A DNA stretch of 64,000 nt, taken from contig CAZYRX010000004.1 of assembly GCA_964649895.1 (NCBI GenBank), positions 1 through 64,000 of the forward strand. The letters are read 5' to 3'. Under the pieces are notes generated by a model. That model was not told the origin of the DNA. It saw only the letters and a program-made list of their open reading frames with translations, and did not search any database. This stretch comes from Halanaerobium sp964649895. Lineage in GTDB: Bacteria > Bacillota > Halanaerobiia > Halanaerobiales > Halanaerobiaceae. Below, in pieces: positions 16,026-25,905 of this stretch. The number at the start of each line of letters is the position of its first letter. The first letter of the stretch is position 1. The translations under genes were made by a program, and so were the position numbers.

Positions 16026-16745
16026 TTGCATAAGAATTTTAAAAAAATAGCGGCAGTTGTTGTTTTTATTTTAATGGGCATAGCTTTTTATGAAAACTTT
16101 CAGTTGATGCCAGCTTACAAAGGCCTTGGAGAAGGAGTGTCTAATTATATAATCCACAATGGTTTATATGATACAGGCTCGCTCAATCTAATAACAGCTG
16201 TTCTTTATGATTATAGAGCCTTTGACTCACTTGGAGAAAGTACAGTTATTTTTGGTGCGGTTAGTGGTATTGTTTTGATTTTATCTAGAAAAATGCTGCC
16301 GGTGTCTTCAAGAGGTCTTTCTTTTATAGTAAAAAGAACACTTGGAATTATTACACCTTTTATTGCTTTGTTTAGTATTTATGTTATTACACATGGACAT
16401 CTTACACCAGGCGGTGGTTTTCAGGGGGGAGTAATTTTTGCAGCGATTTCTATAATCTTTAGTATTGTTTATGGTAGTGCTTTTGATTATAGGCGCTATA
16501 GTCCTCAGATGAAAACTGCTTTTGAGACTATGGGTGCATTAACATTTTTAGGTCTTGGAATTGCAGGGATTTTTATGGAAGGTTATTTTTTGCATAATCT
16601 CGGATTCCTAACAGCAGAAAGAGGCACATTAATATCTGCCGGCAGTATACCCTATATAAATATGGGTGTAGGCCTAAAAGTTGGAGCTGGTCTTGCAATA
16701 ATCTTTTACAGTATGATTCAAAAGACTTTTAAGGAGGAGATATAA
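16026..16745 (+). CDS. mrpB: MrpB subunit with extra N-terminal (MbhE-like) segment
   Basis: A 239-residue protein. The C-terminal half is the MnhB/MrpB domain with the hallmark THGHLTPGGGFQGGVI near residues 122-137. The N-terminal 100 residues contain one helix, a loop with LGESTVIFGAVSGIVLIL, resembling the MbhE piece that ends MrpA in canonical operons. It begins with TTG, supported by GGAGGTGA at 16012-16019. Together with the preceding MbhD-like gene this supplies the parts missing from a full-length MrpA. Confidence 0.87.
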   Translation: MHKNFKKIAAVVVFILMGIAFYENFQLMPAYKGLGEGVSNYIIHNGLYDTGSLNLITAVLYDYRAFDSLGESTVIFGAVSGIVLILSRKMLPVSSRGLSFIVKRTLGIITPFIALFSIYVITHGHLTPGGGFQGGVIFAAISIIFSIVYGSAFDYRRYSPQMKTAFETMGALTFLGLGIAGIFMEGYFLHNLGFLTAERGTLISAGSIPYINMGVGLKVGAGLAIIFYSMIQKTFKEEI

Positions 16746-17081
16746 ATGTTTATTAATGCAGTATTTATCATCCTCTTTTTACTGGGTTTTTTTGCTCTTA
16801 TTGTAAAAAAGAATTTGATTAAAATGGTAATAGGATTAAATCTTATGGAGGCTGCTGTTTTTTTCTGGGTTATTTCTTTTTCTGATATTGGTGGAGAGGT
16901 TGCAATTCATAAAATGAATGAGACCACTGTCAATTTTAATGATCCTGTCCCTCAGGCTCTAACATTGACAGGAATTGTAATCGGTGCAAGTACTGCAGCA
17001 TTACTTTTAACCTTAATTATCGAGTTAAACAAATTTACTGATACTATAGATAGAGATGAGATAGAGGGGTTGAATAATTGA
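16746..17081 (+). CDS. mrpC: Mrp antiporter subunit C (NuoK-like)
   Basis: A 111-residue, three-helix NuoK/MrpC-type protein. The motif KMVIGLNLMEAAVFFWVIS carries the conserved membrane glutamate, and DPVPQALTLTGIVIGASTAALLLTL is typical of MrpC/MbhG; these are cited in part here. AAGGAGGAGAT precedes the ATG, and the stop overlaps the next gene's start (TGATG). Confidence 0.92.
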   Translation: MFINAVFIILFLLGFFALIVKKNLIKMVIGLNLMEAAVFFWVISFSDIGGEVAIHKMNETTVNFNDPVPQALTLTGIVIGASTAALLLTLIIELNKFTDTIDRDEIEGLNN

Positions 17082-18622
17082 TGAGCTGGATGAATATAGA
17101 ATTAAATTTACTTGTACTTCTGCCCGCATTTTCAGCTCCCATAATTTTAATTTTAGATCGCATAAATGAAAAACTGCGTAAAATATTTGTTATTTTAAGT
17201 GCAGGATTAGGAATGTTTTTTGTAACTGCTTTATTTGCAGCCAATTTTACTGACATTAAAAATAGTGATTTTTTTCTTCAGTATAGCTTTGATTATTTAG
17301 GTGGTCCATTTGTAATAAATTTCAGCATGGATAATTTAAGTCTTTTTTTCTCTCTTTTAATTTCATTGGCTGTATTTTTAATCATAATTTATTCCACAAG
17401 CTACATAGAATATAATGAGGCCAAATACTATGCTCTCTTTTTTTTAGTTGCTGCTTCTATTCAGGGAAGTGTGCTTACATCAGATTTGTTTACAATGTAT
17501 TTATTTATTGAGGGGATTACAGTATTTACAACACCTCTTATTTCTTTTAAAAAAACAGAAAAGACCACAAAAGCAGCAGTGCAGTACCTCTATTATGGGA
17601 TTATAGGGGGAGTATTTTTCTTTATTAGTATTATTTTGATTTATTTTAATCTTGGCACGTTAAAAATTGCAGAAACTGCGCTCGGTTTTTCTGAGATATC
17701 AGGTCCTATGCAGCTTGTAATTATTATATTTTTTCTTCTCTCATTAATTATTAAGTTAGGGATATTTCCAATTCATTTCTGGCTTCCAAAAGCTCACAGT
17801 GCATGTCCAGCACCTGTAAGTGCATTATTGTCAGGGGTGTTATTAAAAGTTTATCTATATATTTTTATGCGCATTTTTTGGACGATGATTTCTTTTGATT
17901 ATTTAGTTGAACTACATATAAGTACATTTATTATGGATTTGGCTCTTGTTTCGAGTCTGCTCGGTCACATTTTTGCTTTACAGGAAGATGATTTCAAAAA
18001 GATGCTGGCTTACTCAAGCATAGGACATATTGGAATGATTCTTGCAGTGTTGATGCTCAATAACCAGGCCGCTTTTTATGGGGCAATGCTGCATATAGCA
18101 GCACACTTAATGATGAAGTCAGGTCTTTTTTTAAGCAGTGGTTATCTGCTTCGTACAGCGGGCTCCCATCATATAGATGAATTAGAAGGTATTGCTCACA
18201 AAAATAGAATCACTTTTGGAGCTTTTGTTATCATCTGTCTGGGCACAATTGGAATGCCTCCTCTTCTCGGTTTTGTAAGCAAATGGTATATACTGCTCGC
18301 ATTTTTAGAGGGAAAGCATTTTTTTGCTGCATTGGTGACAGTTTTAGGGAGTCTGATAGCATTATTTTATTATCTTCGCTATATTTCTAAAGCTTATACT
18401 GAGGTCAGCTCTGAATTGGAAAGCGAGAGCTGGGCAGCTGATTTTGCTGAGCTTCTGCATTTTTTAAAAGGAGAGCAATTAATGAGCACTATTGTCTATG
18501 TTTTTACAGTGCTTATTATCTTTTTTGGCTTAAGTTTTCAATATTTTGATATGCCAGTAAACACAGCAATTTTTGAATTATTAAATCCTCAAAAATATAT
18601 AGACCTCGTCTTAGGAGGATGA
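17081..18622 (+). CDS. mrpD: MrpD-like proton-translocating subunit, copy 1
   Basis: A 513-residue NuoL/M/N-type antiporter subunit with about 14 helices. Key residues of the ion path are visible: the helix-5 glutamate in LFIEGIT, the helix-7 lysine in IKLGIFPIHFWLP and the following SALLSG segment, and a later HIAAHLMMKSG histidine region. ATG at 17081 overlaps the mrpC stop; a TTG at 17078 is the alternative. It is clearly a tandem duplicate of the next gene: same length, matching internal segments, and the same C-terminal LVLGG, whose GGAGG codons act as ribosome binding site for the next start. Confidence 0.9.
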   Translation: MSWMNIELNLLVLLPAFSAPIILILDRINEKLRKIFVILSAGLGMFFVTALFAANFTDIKNSDFFLQYSFDYLGGPFVINFSMDNLSLFFSLLISLAVFLIIIYSTSYIEYNEAKYYALFFLVAASIQGSVLTSDLFTMYLFIEGITVFTTPLISFKKTEKTTKAAVQYLYYGIIGGVFFFISIILIYFNLGTLKIAETALGFSEISGPMQLVIIIFFLLSLIIKLGIFPIHFWLPKAHSACPAPVSALLSGVLLKVYLYIFMRIFWTMISFDYLVELHISTFIMDLALVSSLLGHIFALQEDDFKKMLAYSSIGHIGMILAVLMLNNQAAFYGAMLHIAAHLMMKSGLFLSSGYLLRTAGSHHIDELEGIAHKNRITFGAFVIICLGTIGMPPLLGFVSKWYILLAFLEGKHFFAALVTVLGSLIALFYYLRYISKAYTEVSSELESESWAADFAELLHFLKGEQLMSTIVYVFTVLIIFFGLSFQYFDMPVNTAIFELLNPQKYIDLVLGG

Positions 18623-18625
18623 TTA

Positions 18626-20158
18626 ATGGATATTAAAATCTTATTACTGATTTTAGTTCCTCTTGCACTTGCGTTCTCAATTCCACTTGTAGATTTAATT
18701 AATGCTAAATTGAGACGTTTTTTTGTACTTGTGGGGATATTGCTAGAATCGTATTTGCTTATAAAAATAATAACAGAAAATTATACTGCTTTAACAGATG
18801 GTGACTTTTTTCTGCAGTATCATCTGGGAGGTTGGCATCCCCCATTTGGTATCAATCTTGTTATGGATAGTCTGAGTCTCTTATTTGTAAGTATTGTTAC
18901 TCTGAGTCTGTTTTTAATTGTTATTTATTCTATTGGTTATGTAGGTCACCATGAAGGGAAATATTATGTTCTTTATTTTTTGATTGCAGCTGCAGCTCAG
19001 GGAGTTGTGCTGACAGGTGATATGTTTAATTTATATGTATTTATTGAGATGCTTACAATAACCTCTGGAGCTTTGATTGGTTTCAAAAGGAGCCATCCTG
19101 CCAGTGAGGCAGCTATAAAATACCTTATTTATAATATTATTGCTGGGTTATTTATTTTCATGGGTGTTTTGCTGATATATTTCAATCTGGGGACTCTTAA
19201 TATGGCAGAAATTTCTAATACCTTTTCACTGTTAGAAGATGGTGTGAAATTGTTTATTAGCTCACTCTTTATTACAGCATTGTTAATCAAGATGGGTATT
19301 TTCCCATTTTTATTCTGGCTTCCTAAGAGTTATGATACAGCTCCTTCCCCGGTAACTGCTGTTTTATCAGGTGTGCTTTCAAAGGTGTATCTTTACATAT
19401 TTATCAGATTGATCTGGACAGTTATAGGTATAGATACTTTAACTTCTTATAAACTTGATATTTTAATACTGGATATTGCTTTATTTTCTTCTTTCCTTGG
19501 CCATGTATTTGCCCTACAGTCAAATAATGTTAAAAGACTTTTGGGTTATTCAAGTATTGGCCATATTGGCATGATTCTTGCTGTGATAATGCTAAATACA
19601 GAAGCTGGTTTTTATGGAGGCATTCTTCATATTATCAGCCACATGTTTATGAAAGCAGGACTTTTTGTTGCTCTCGGTTATTTACTTCAGTATACAGCAA
19701 CTCATCATTTTGATGATTTTCAAGGGGTAGGTATTAGAGATACCAAAGTTTTTGTAGCTTTCATTATATTAATCTTAAGCATGATTGGTATGCCCCCACT
19801 GCTTGGATTTGCAAGTAAATGGTATATATTAATGGCTTTTCTGGAAGCACGCAGTTATTTTGGTGCATTTATTGTTATTTTTGGTAGTTTAACAGCTGTT
19901 ATATATTATCTTCGTTATATAGCTAAGGGGCTAGAAGAGGTAAAATTATATAAAGGTGAATTAAGAATGGAAATTTTTAGTCGTCCTCTAATCTCTGTTT
20001 TATACAGAGAAAAAATAGTAAGTTTTATAACATATAGTTATACAGCGATTATAATTGTTTTTGGAATTGCTTTTAGATTATTAGATATGCCTCTAAATAT
20101 GGCGATTAAAAGTATTTTTGATATTGAAAAATATATTAGTTTAGTGTTGGGAGGTTAA
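18626..20158 (+). CDS. mrpD: MrpD-like proton-translocating subunit, copy 2
   Basis: A 510-residue NuoL/M/N-type subunit, tandem paralogue of the preceding gene. The helix-5 glutamate is in VFIEMLT, the helix-7 lysine in IKMGIFPFLFWLP, and APSPVTAVLSG follows. HIISHMFMKAG carries the later histidines and lysine. It ends in LVLGG like copy 1, and GGGAGG in those last codons precedes the next ATG. Having two D-like copies suggests an extra ion channel in the complex, or specialisation of one copy. Confidence 0.9.
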   Translation: MDIKILLLILVPLALAFSIPLVDLINAKLRRFFVLVGILLESYLLIKIITENYTALTDGDFFLQYHLGGWHPPFGINLVMDSLSLLFVSIVTLSLFLIVIYSIGYVGHHEGKYYVLYFLIAAAAQGVVLTGDMFNLYVFIEMLTITSGALIGFKRSHPASEAAIKYLIYNIIAGLFIFMGVLLIYFNLGTLNMAEISNTFSLLEDGVKLFISSLFITALLIKMGIFPFLFWLPKSYDTAPSPVTAVLSGVLSKVYLYIFIRLIWTVIGIDTLTSYKLDILILDIALFSSFLGHVFALQSNNVKRLLGYSSIGHIGMILAVIMLNTEAGFYGGILHIISHMFMKAGLFVALGYLLQYTATHHFDDFQGVGIRDTKVFVAFIILILSMIGMPPLLGFASKWYILMAFLEARSYFGAFIVIFGSLTAVIYYLRYIAKGLEEVKLYKGELRMEIFSRPLISVLYREKIVSFITYSYTAIIIVFGIAFRLLDMPLNMAIKSIFDIEKYISLVLGG

Positions 20159-20161
20159 AGT

Positions 20162-21700
20162 ATGGACTTATTTCAGCAGTTAGCTGCTAATTTTTCTTTA
20201 GAAGGATATTTTCCACTGCTTGCAGAAGTAGGTGTTATCTTAACATTGATGACTGCCTTAGCAGCCTGGAAATACATAAAAAATAATAAGTTCTGGTATT
20301 ACCTGCTGACACTGATTTACTTAATCAGCACTATTATTATAATTTTAACAAATGACTGGTTCTTTTTTCTATTCAGCTGGGAATTAGTTACTCTTGCTAC
20401 AACTTTTATGCTTGCTTGGAGTGACTGGAAGCTGGTTAGGCAGTATTTTGTTATTCAGTTCAGTGGGAGCAGTATTTTGCTTTTTGCTGCATTGGCAGCG
20501 AATGGACTTGGTTATACAGATATTACAGTTATTGAATCACTGCCCTTACAGTTTCTGTTAATTATGGGGATTGGTATGAAAAGTGGTCTCTTTTTATTTC
20601 ATTTTTGGCTGCCTCCAATTCATTCGGAAGCACCATCTCCTGTAAGTGCAGTGCTTTCGGGGTGGGTTGTTAAATTAGGTTATATTTTTCTTCTTAAAAT
20701 AATACCGATGGAATCAGGTAATACTTTTTTGTTTCTTCTTGGTATGGCAATGGTTGCTTATGCAGGCTGGCAGGCTCTTGTTTCTGCCGATTTTAAAATA
20801 ATGCTTGCTTATAGTACAGTTAGTCAGCTTGGTTTTATTGCTCTTGCAATAGGTACTGGCGGTGAATATACATATTTAGGGGCTGTACTTTATATAATCG
20901 CACATGGATTTGCAAAAACTACCTTATTTATTAGCACAGGGATCTGGCAGAAAGAGTTTGACAGCAGGATTATCTATGATTATAAAGATGCTCTGGCAAG
21001 AAGACCTTTTACATCAATTGCTACCATTACTGCACTTTTGTCTTTGGGAGGTTTAGTATTTACAGCAGGATATAAAAGTAAATATCTTATCAAATCAGCT
21101 CAGAATCCAGGCTTGTTATCGACTATAGTATTTTTTGTTTTTGGACTGCTCAGCTTTTTATATGCTGCTAGAGTGATTTACTGGATTTTTATAGATGATC
21201 AAGATTATTCAAACTTTTTTAATGATTTGAAAAAAAGAAGAAACAATTATCCGATATTCAGTACTGATTTACTTGCATTATTGATAGGGGTTCTTGGTAT
21301 TGCCTCTGTTTCTATTTGGCCTGAAATGCCTGGGCAAATACTAGAATCTCTTGTAGCAAAGGATTTTCATATTTTAAGTGGAATTAGAGATACAGTATTA
21401 TTTTTATTATTAACTGCCTATATTTTTAAAAATAACCAGTTTTTCAAGGTGAAAGCAAGAGACAATCTTTCTCTAGAAAATTATTTCCAGCAGACTCTAA
21501 ACTTTATATATGGCATGAGCCGTAAAAGTATAAAACTAGATACAGAGAAAATATTCGAAACATTTTTTATAGAAGCTATTTTTGCAGCTTCAAGAACTCT
21601 GCGTAAATTTATTTATCAAGATTTTACAGTACAGCTGCTCTGGATTCCTATATTTTTAACACTGCTGCTTTTTTGGCAGCAAATTTATGCTTATTTTTAA
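20162..21700 (+). CDS. Third NuoL/M/N-like antiporter subunit (MrpA N-terminal-like role)
   Basis: A 512-residue antiporter-like membrane protein. The key glutamate is in FSWELVTLA, the lysine in GMKSGLFLFHFWLP, and the lysine/histidine region in HGFAKTTLF. It is less similar to the two D copies than they are to each other and has a long C-terminal extension (from about residue 410) ending in a last helix. With MbhD-like and MbhE-like parts encoded separately, it most likely takes the place of the N-terminal half of MrpA. It is the last gene of the operon. No hydrogenase or NADH-oxidising subunits follow, so a plain antiporter is favoured over an Mbh-type hydrogenase. Confidence 0.85.
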   Translation: MDLFQQLAANFSLEGYFPLLAEVGVILTLMTALAAWKYIKNNKFWYYLLTLIYLISTIIIILTNDWFFFLFSWELVTLATTFMLAWSDWKLVRQYFVIQFSGSSILLFAALAANGLGYTDITVIESLPLQFLLIMGIGMKSGLFLFHFWLPPIHSEAPSPVSAVLSGWVVKLGYIFLLKIIPMESGNTFLFLLGMAMVAYAGWQALVSADFKIMLAYSTVSQLGFIALAIGTGGEYTYLGAVLYIIAHGFAKTTLFISTGIWQKEFDSRIIYDYKDALARRPFTSIATITALLSLGGLVFTAGYKSKYLIKSAQNPGLLSTIVFFVFGLLSFLYAARVIYWIFIDDQDYSNFFNDLKKRRNNYPIFSTDLLALLIGVLGIASVSIWPEMPGQILESLVAKDFHILSGIRDTVLFLLLTAYIFKNNQFFKVKARDNLSLENYFQQTLNFIYGMSRKSIKLDTEKIFETFFIEAIFAASRTLRKFIYQDFTVQLLWIPIFLTLLLFWQQIYAYF

Positions 21701-21789
21701 ACTATAAATAACTGCATAAACTTGACATTTAATATTATAAGATGGTATTCTGAAGCTGAAATTTAAAGAATTGGGAAGGAGAGGTGAGG

Positions 21790-24486
21790 ATGGCAAAAAA
21801 TTATTTAAAAGATAAAAGGTTTATACTGATAATTTCTACAGTTATTTTGTCAATAATTATTCTTACTGGAGCTTCTTATTTTCAGCAGGAGCTTGTAGAG
21901 CCATTTTTGATCCTTCTCGTTATTTTCAGCAGCAGTTACTTTAGTTATAAAGGGGCTGTACTTTCTTTAACCACTGCAATTATTCTTTTATTTATACAGG
22001 ATTTGATTATTTTAGAGGCAAACAGTTCTCACCTTTTAATTGAAACAGCTGTTTTTATTACAGCTGGTATATTTATTGTTGAGCATTCACGCTCATTAAA
22101 AAAACAGAATGAAAAAAATTCTAATATAGCAGAAAAATTAAAAAGAAGGAATAGAGCATATTCACTGCTCACAGATGTAAATCAGATAATTAATCGTACT
22201 CAGAATAGAGATGAATTCTTTGATGAGATAGTAAAGTTAGCTGTGGAAAAAGGTAATTATCTACATGCCTGGTTGGGAAGCTGGGATGCTGAAAAAAATA
22301 AATTAGATTTAATCAGTTACTATTCCAGAAATAATAAATTTTTTGAAAACAGCAATTTAGAAGCATTTAATAAAAATGGGAATTGTCCAGCAGTACTTGC
22401 TGTTGAAAATGAGAAATTTATTGTTTCTAATGATATTGTACTTGATCAAAGAACAGGAGAGCTATCAGACTACTCAAGTTTAAATAACTGCAGGTCGGCT
22501 GCAGCTTTTCCTATTATTATTGAAGGAGAAGTTTGGGGAGTTTTGACACTTTATTTAGAAGAGAAATTCTTTTTTGATTCTGAAGAGGTTGACTTATTAA
22601 AAGAATTGACCCAGGATATTGCAATGGGATTAAAATCAATCAGGGATATCGAAAGAAGAGAAGAATATGAAGAAAAGTTAAAGAGAAGTGAAGAAAAATA
22701 CCGAAGCATATTTGATAATTCCCCGGTTGGAATATACAGGACCAGTTCTGAGGGTAAGGTTTTGATTGCCAATCCGGCTCTTGCAAAAATTATGGGATGC
22801 GATAGTGTTAAAAAACTAAAAAAATATTATGCTGATCTTGCAGATGATCTATATGTTGATGCTGACAAAAGAGATGAATTTTTAAGTATTCTTAAGAAAA
22901 AAGGTGAAATAAAAAATTTTAGATTTAGAGCTCGCCGTAGAGATGGAGAGATTATCTGGCTTGAACTGAATGGTCAGATTAATGAATATACAGAACAGGG
23001 CTTTATAATTGATGGTTTTATAGCTGATATAACTGAGCGTTATGAGATGGAAAAAAGGCTGGCTCAGAGTGAAGAAAAATTCCGTTCAGCTTTCATGAAT
23101 CATAATTCTCCTATGTTGATTATTGATCCAGATACTATGGAAATTATTGAAGCAAATGGATCTGCAGTAAGTTTCTATGGCTATAATTATGACGAAATAA
23201 CTGCAATGAAAATCAGTGATATAAATATCTATGCTGAGGATAAGCTTAAGTCTGAGGTAGAAAATGCGCGCAGTAAGTCAACTGTAAAGTTTTATTTTAA
23301 GCACAGGCTTAAGGGTGGTGAAGTTCGTGATGTCGAAGTTCACAGTGGACCTGTTATAATTGATAATCAACAGTATTTATTCTCTATAATTCATGATATA
23401 ACAGAACGTAAGCTTATAGAAGAAAAAATTAAACATATGACATTTCATGATAGTCTGACAAATCTATATAACAGAACCTATCTTGAAGAAGAAATGCAGA
23501 GGATCAATACCCAAAGGCAGCTGCCGATAAGTATAATTATGGCAGATTTAAATAATCTTAAATTGGTTAATGATACTTACGGACATCAAAAGGGAGATGA
23601 ACTTTTAATAAAAGCAGCTGAACTGCTCAGAGATTCATGTAGACATGAAGATGTTGTTGCAAGACAGGGTGGAGATGAGTTTGTAATTTTATTACCGCAG
23701 ACTCCTCAAAATCAGGCTGAAGAAATTGTTGAAAGAATTGTTAGTAATGCAAAAGAATATAAGGTTAATGATGAAATTCCTCTTTCAATTGCAGCTGGAT
23801 CAGCAGGTAAAAGTTCTGTTGATGAGGATATATATGAAGTCCTTGATCGAGCAGAAAACAGGATGTATGTTAATAAATTGAGCAGCAAAAATAGTTCGCG
23901 GAGTAGTTTTTTAACATCATTTTTAGATGCACTTAAAGATAAAAGCAATGAAAATGAAGAACATTTTATCAATGTTGAAAGATACAGCAGTTTACTAGCA
24001 AAAAAGATAGGTCTTTCTAAAAAGAAAATTGGAGAAATAGCAAGTCTTGCTCTTTTCCATGATATTGGTAAAGTTATCATTCCTGAGAAGATTTTGAATA
24101 AAAAAGGTGAATTAACAGATGAGGAGTGGGTATTGATCAAACAGCATTCTGATTCTGGATACAGAATTATATCTTCTGTTGGAGAATTTGAAAATTTGGC
24201 TGAACCGATACTCTATCACCATGAATGGTGGGATGGAAGTGGATATCCGGAGGGAATCGCAGGTGAGGACATACCATTATTTGCCCGTATAATTTCTCTT
24301 GTAGATGCTTTTGATGTAATGACATCAGGCCGTCCCTATAAAGAAAAAATGAGCTGTCAGGAGGCGTTAGAAGAACTGCAGAATTATGCAGGTACTCAGT
24401 TTGACCCTCAGCTTGTTAAAGAATTTGTTGAAATTATTAATTGCTCCGATTTTAATATAAATAAAACAGATAAAAAGAAAAATTAA
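21790..24486 (+). CDS. GAF-PAS-PAS-GGDEF-HD-GYP signalling protein
   Basis: An 898-residue membrane-bound c-di-GMP enzyme. Order: three or four helices (about residues 8-95), coiled segment, GAF domain (about 115-285), two PAS domains (about 300-420 and 425-545), GGDEF domain (about 560-710) and HD-GYP domain (about 715-885). The GGDEF motif RQGGDEF is intact, and an RHED sequence in the inhibitory I-site position precedes it. The HD-GYP part has HDIGK and HHEWWDGSGYPEG, the active forms. It may therefore both make and break c-di-GMP, switched by sensory input. The start at 21790 is chosen because GGAGAGGTGAGG precedes it. It is a single gene after the Mrp operon. Confidence 0.92.
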   Translation: MAKNYLKDKRFILIISTVILSIIILTGASYFQQELVEPFLILLVIFSSSYFSYKGAVLSLTTAIILLFIQDLIILEANSSHLLIETAVFITAGIFIVEHSRSLKKQNEKNSNIAEKLKRRNRAYSLLTDVNQIINRTQNRDEFFDEIVKLAVEKGNYLHAWLGSWDAEKNKLDLISYYSRNNKFFENSNLEAFNKNGNCPAVLAVENEKFIVSNDIVLDQRTGELSDYSSLNNCRSAAAFPIIIEGEVWGVLTLYLEEKFFFDSEEVDLLKELTQDIAMGLKSIRDIERREEYEEKLKRSEEKYRSIFDNSPVGIYRTSSEGKVLIANPALAKIMGCDSVKKLKKYYADLADDLYVDADKRDEFLSILKKKGEIKNFRFRARRRDGEIIWLELNGQINEYTEQGFIIDGFIADITERYEMEKRLAQSEEKFRSAFMNHNSPMLIIDPDTMEIIEANGSAVSFYGYNYDEITAMKISDINIYAEDKLKSEVENARSKSTVKFYFKHRLKGGEVRDVEVHSGPVIIDNQQYLFSIIHDITERKLIEEKIKHMTFHDSLTNLYNRTYLEEEMQRINTQRQLPISIIMADLNNLKLVNDTYGHQKGDELLIKAAELLRDSCRHEDVVARQGGDEFVILLPQTPQNQAEEIVERIVSNAKEYKVNDEIPLSIAAGSAGKSSVDEDIYEVLDRAENRMYVNKLSSKNSSRSSFLTSFLDALKDKSNENEEHFINVERYSSLLAKKIGLSKKKIGEIASLALFHDIGKVIIPEKILNKKGELTDEEWVLIKQHSDSGYRIISSVGEFENLAEPILYHHEWWDGSGYPEGIAGEDIPLFARIISLVDAFDVMTSGRPYKEKMSCQEALEELQNYAGTQFDPQLVKEFVEIINCSDFNINKTDKKKN

Positions 24487-24594
24487 TTTTTAGCCTAATT
24501 TTTTTGCATTATTAATGAGCCTTTTTATATACACTTTGAGATATTTAAATTTCATTCTCTAATATACATATTAAAATTAATGGAGGAGCTAAAG

Positions 24595-25779
24595 ATGATT
24601 TCACAAAAGATTAGAGATAAAGCAGAACAATATGAAGCCGGAATTATTGAAATTAGACATCAAATCCATAAAAATCCCGAACTTTCTTTTGAAGAATACA
24701 GGACTGCTGAGCTTGCTGCAGCAGAGATGAAAAAGCTTGGGTTTGAAGTTGAAGAAAATATTTTTGGAACGGGAGTTTGTGCTACTTTTAGAAACAGTAA
24801 ATCTGAAAATGCAAAGACACTGCTTATCAGGGCTGATATGGATGCACTGCCTGTAGAAGAAAAAAACAATCTAGATTTTAAATCTCAAAATGAAGGATTG
24901 ATGCATGCCTGTGGACATGATGGTCATACTTCTATTTTAATTGGTACAGCATATGTTTTAAAAGAACTTGCTGATGAATTTGATGGTAATGTTAAATTTC
25001 TTTTTCAGCCTGGAGAAGAAACCTCTGGTGGAGCTGATGGAATGATAAAAGAAGGTGTGCTTAATGATCCTGATGTTGATGCAGCCTTAGGCCTTCACCT
25101 TTGGGGAAGCACAGAAGAGGGGATTGTTGAATATAAAAGTGGGCCATTTATGGCTTCAACTGATCGTTTTGATTTAAAAATAATCGGGAGTGGTGGTCAT
25201 GCTGCAAGACCTCATAATACAATTGATCCAATTCCCATTGCCGCAGAAATAATCTCAAGTCTACAAAAGATTGTCTCAAGAAGAATTGATCCTCTTGATT
25301 CTGCAGTAATCTCAATTGGAAATATTGTGGGAGGAAGCACACATAATGTAATTCCTGATCAGGTTGTTTTAAAGGGAACAGTTCGTTCACTGAGAAAAGA
25401 AGTAAGAGAACAGCTGGCTGAAAATATAGAAAAAACAATCAAAAATATCTGTGAAATATATGGAGCTAAATATGAGCTGAATTATATATTTGGTTATCCC
25501 GCAGTAATTAATGATAAAAAAATGACAGAGCTGTTAAAAGATGCTGCAAAAAAAGTGCTCGGTCCTGATAGAGTAAGAGAAAAAGAAAAGGCAGAAATGG
25601 GTGGAGAAGATTTTTCTTATTTTGCTTTAAAAGTACCTTCTGTTTTTTATTTTTTGGGTATTGCTCCTCAAGGGGAGATAATAAATCACCATCAGTCAGA
25701 TTTTAGATTTAATGATTCTGTACTTAAAGATGGTGTTACTGTAATGGCTCAAACGGCTGTTGATTTTTTCAGCAGCTAA
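24595..25779 (+). CDS. M20 family amidohydrolase (hippurate/IAA-amino acid hydrolase type)
   Basis: A 394-residue M20D-type metallo-amidohydrolase that removes an acyl group from N-acyl amino acids or related amides. Metal ligands appear in MHACGHDGH (C106, H108) and in the PGEETSGGA segment; the lid-domain histidine lies in GSGGHAARPH, and the C-terminal EMGGEDFSYFA matches the family. The start at 24595 fits GGAGGAG six bases upstream; the ORF extends five codons earlier. It is close to an aminotransferase gene, hinting at amino acid use, but the natural substrate is unknown. Confidence 0.9.
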   Translation: MISQKIRDKAEQYEAGIIEIRHQIHKNPELSFEEYRTAELAAAEMKKLGFEVEENIFGTGVCATFRNSKSENAKTLLIRADMDALPVEEKNNLDFKSQNEGLMHACGHDGHTSILIGTAYVLKELADEFDGNVKFLFQPGEETSGGADGMIKEGVLNDPDVDAALGLHLWGSTEEGIVEYKSGPFMASTDRFDLKIIGSGGHAARPHNTIDPIPIAAEIISSLQKIVSRRIDPLDSAVISIGNIVGGSTHNVIPDQVVLKGTVRSLRKEVREQLAENIEKTIKNICEIYGAKYELNYIFGYPAVINDKKMTELLKDAAKKVLGPDRVREKEKAEMGGEDFSYFALKVPSVFYFLGIAPQGEIINHHQSDFRFNDSVLKDGVTVMAQTAVDFFSS

Positions 25780-25905
25780 AAAATAGATAATATATTTTGC
25801 CTATCCATCATAATTCTGATATAATACTTTATTAACATAATATTTTGCTATTTTTTTATTAGTACTTTTATATTATCTGGGAAAAGCGCAAAAATGGGGG
25901 GAAAT

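Noticed and set aside
14659..21700. Reading the operon as an Mbh-type membrane hydrogenase or complex I
   Set aside because: No NiFe-hydrogenase, NuoB/C/D/H/I or ferredoxin-like genes follow within the window; only antiporter-type subunits are present.
23712..24140. 142-codon minus-strand ORF within the GGDEF/HD-GYP gene
   Set aside because: Antisense shadow of a well-supported coding region.
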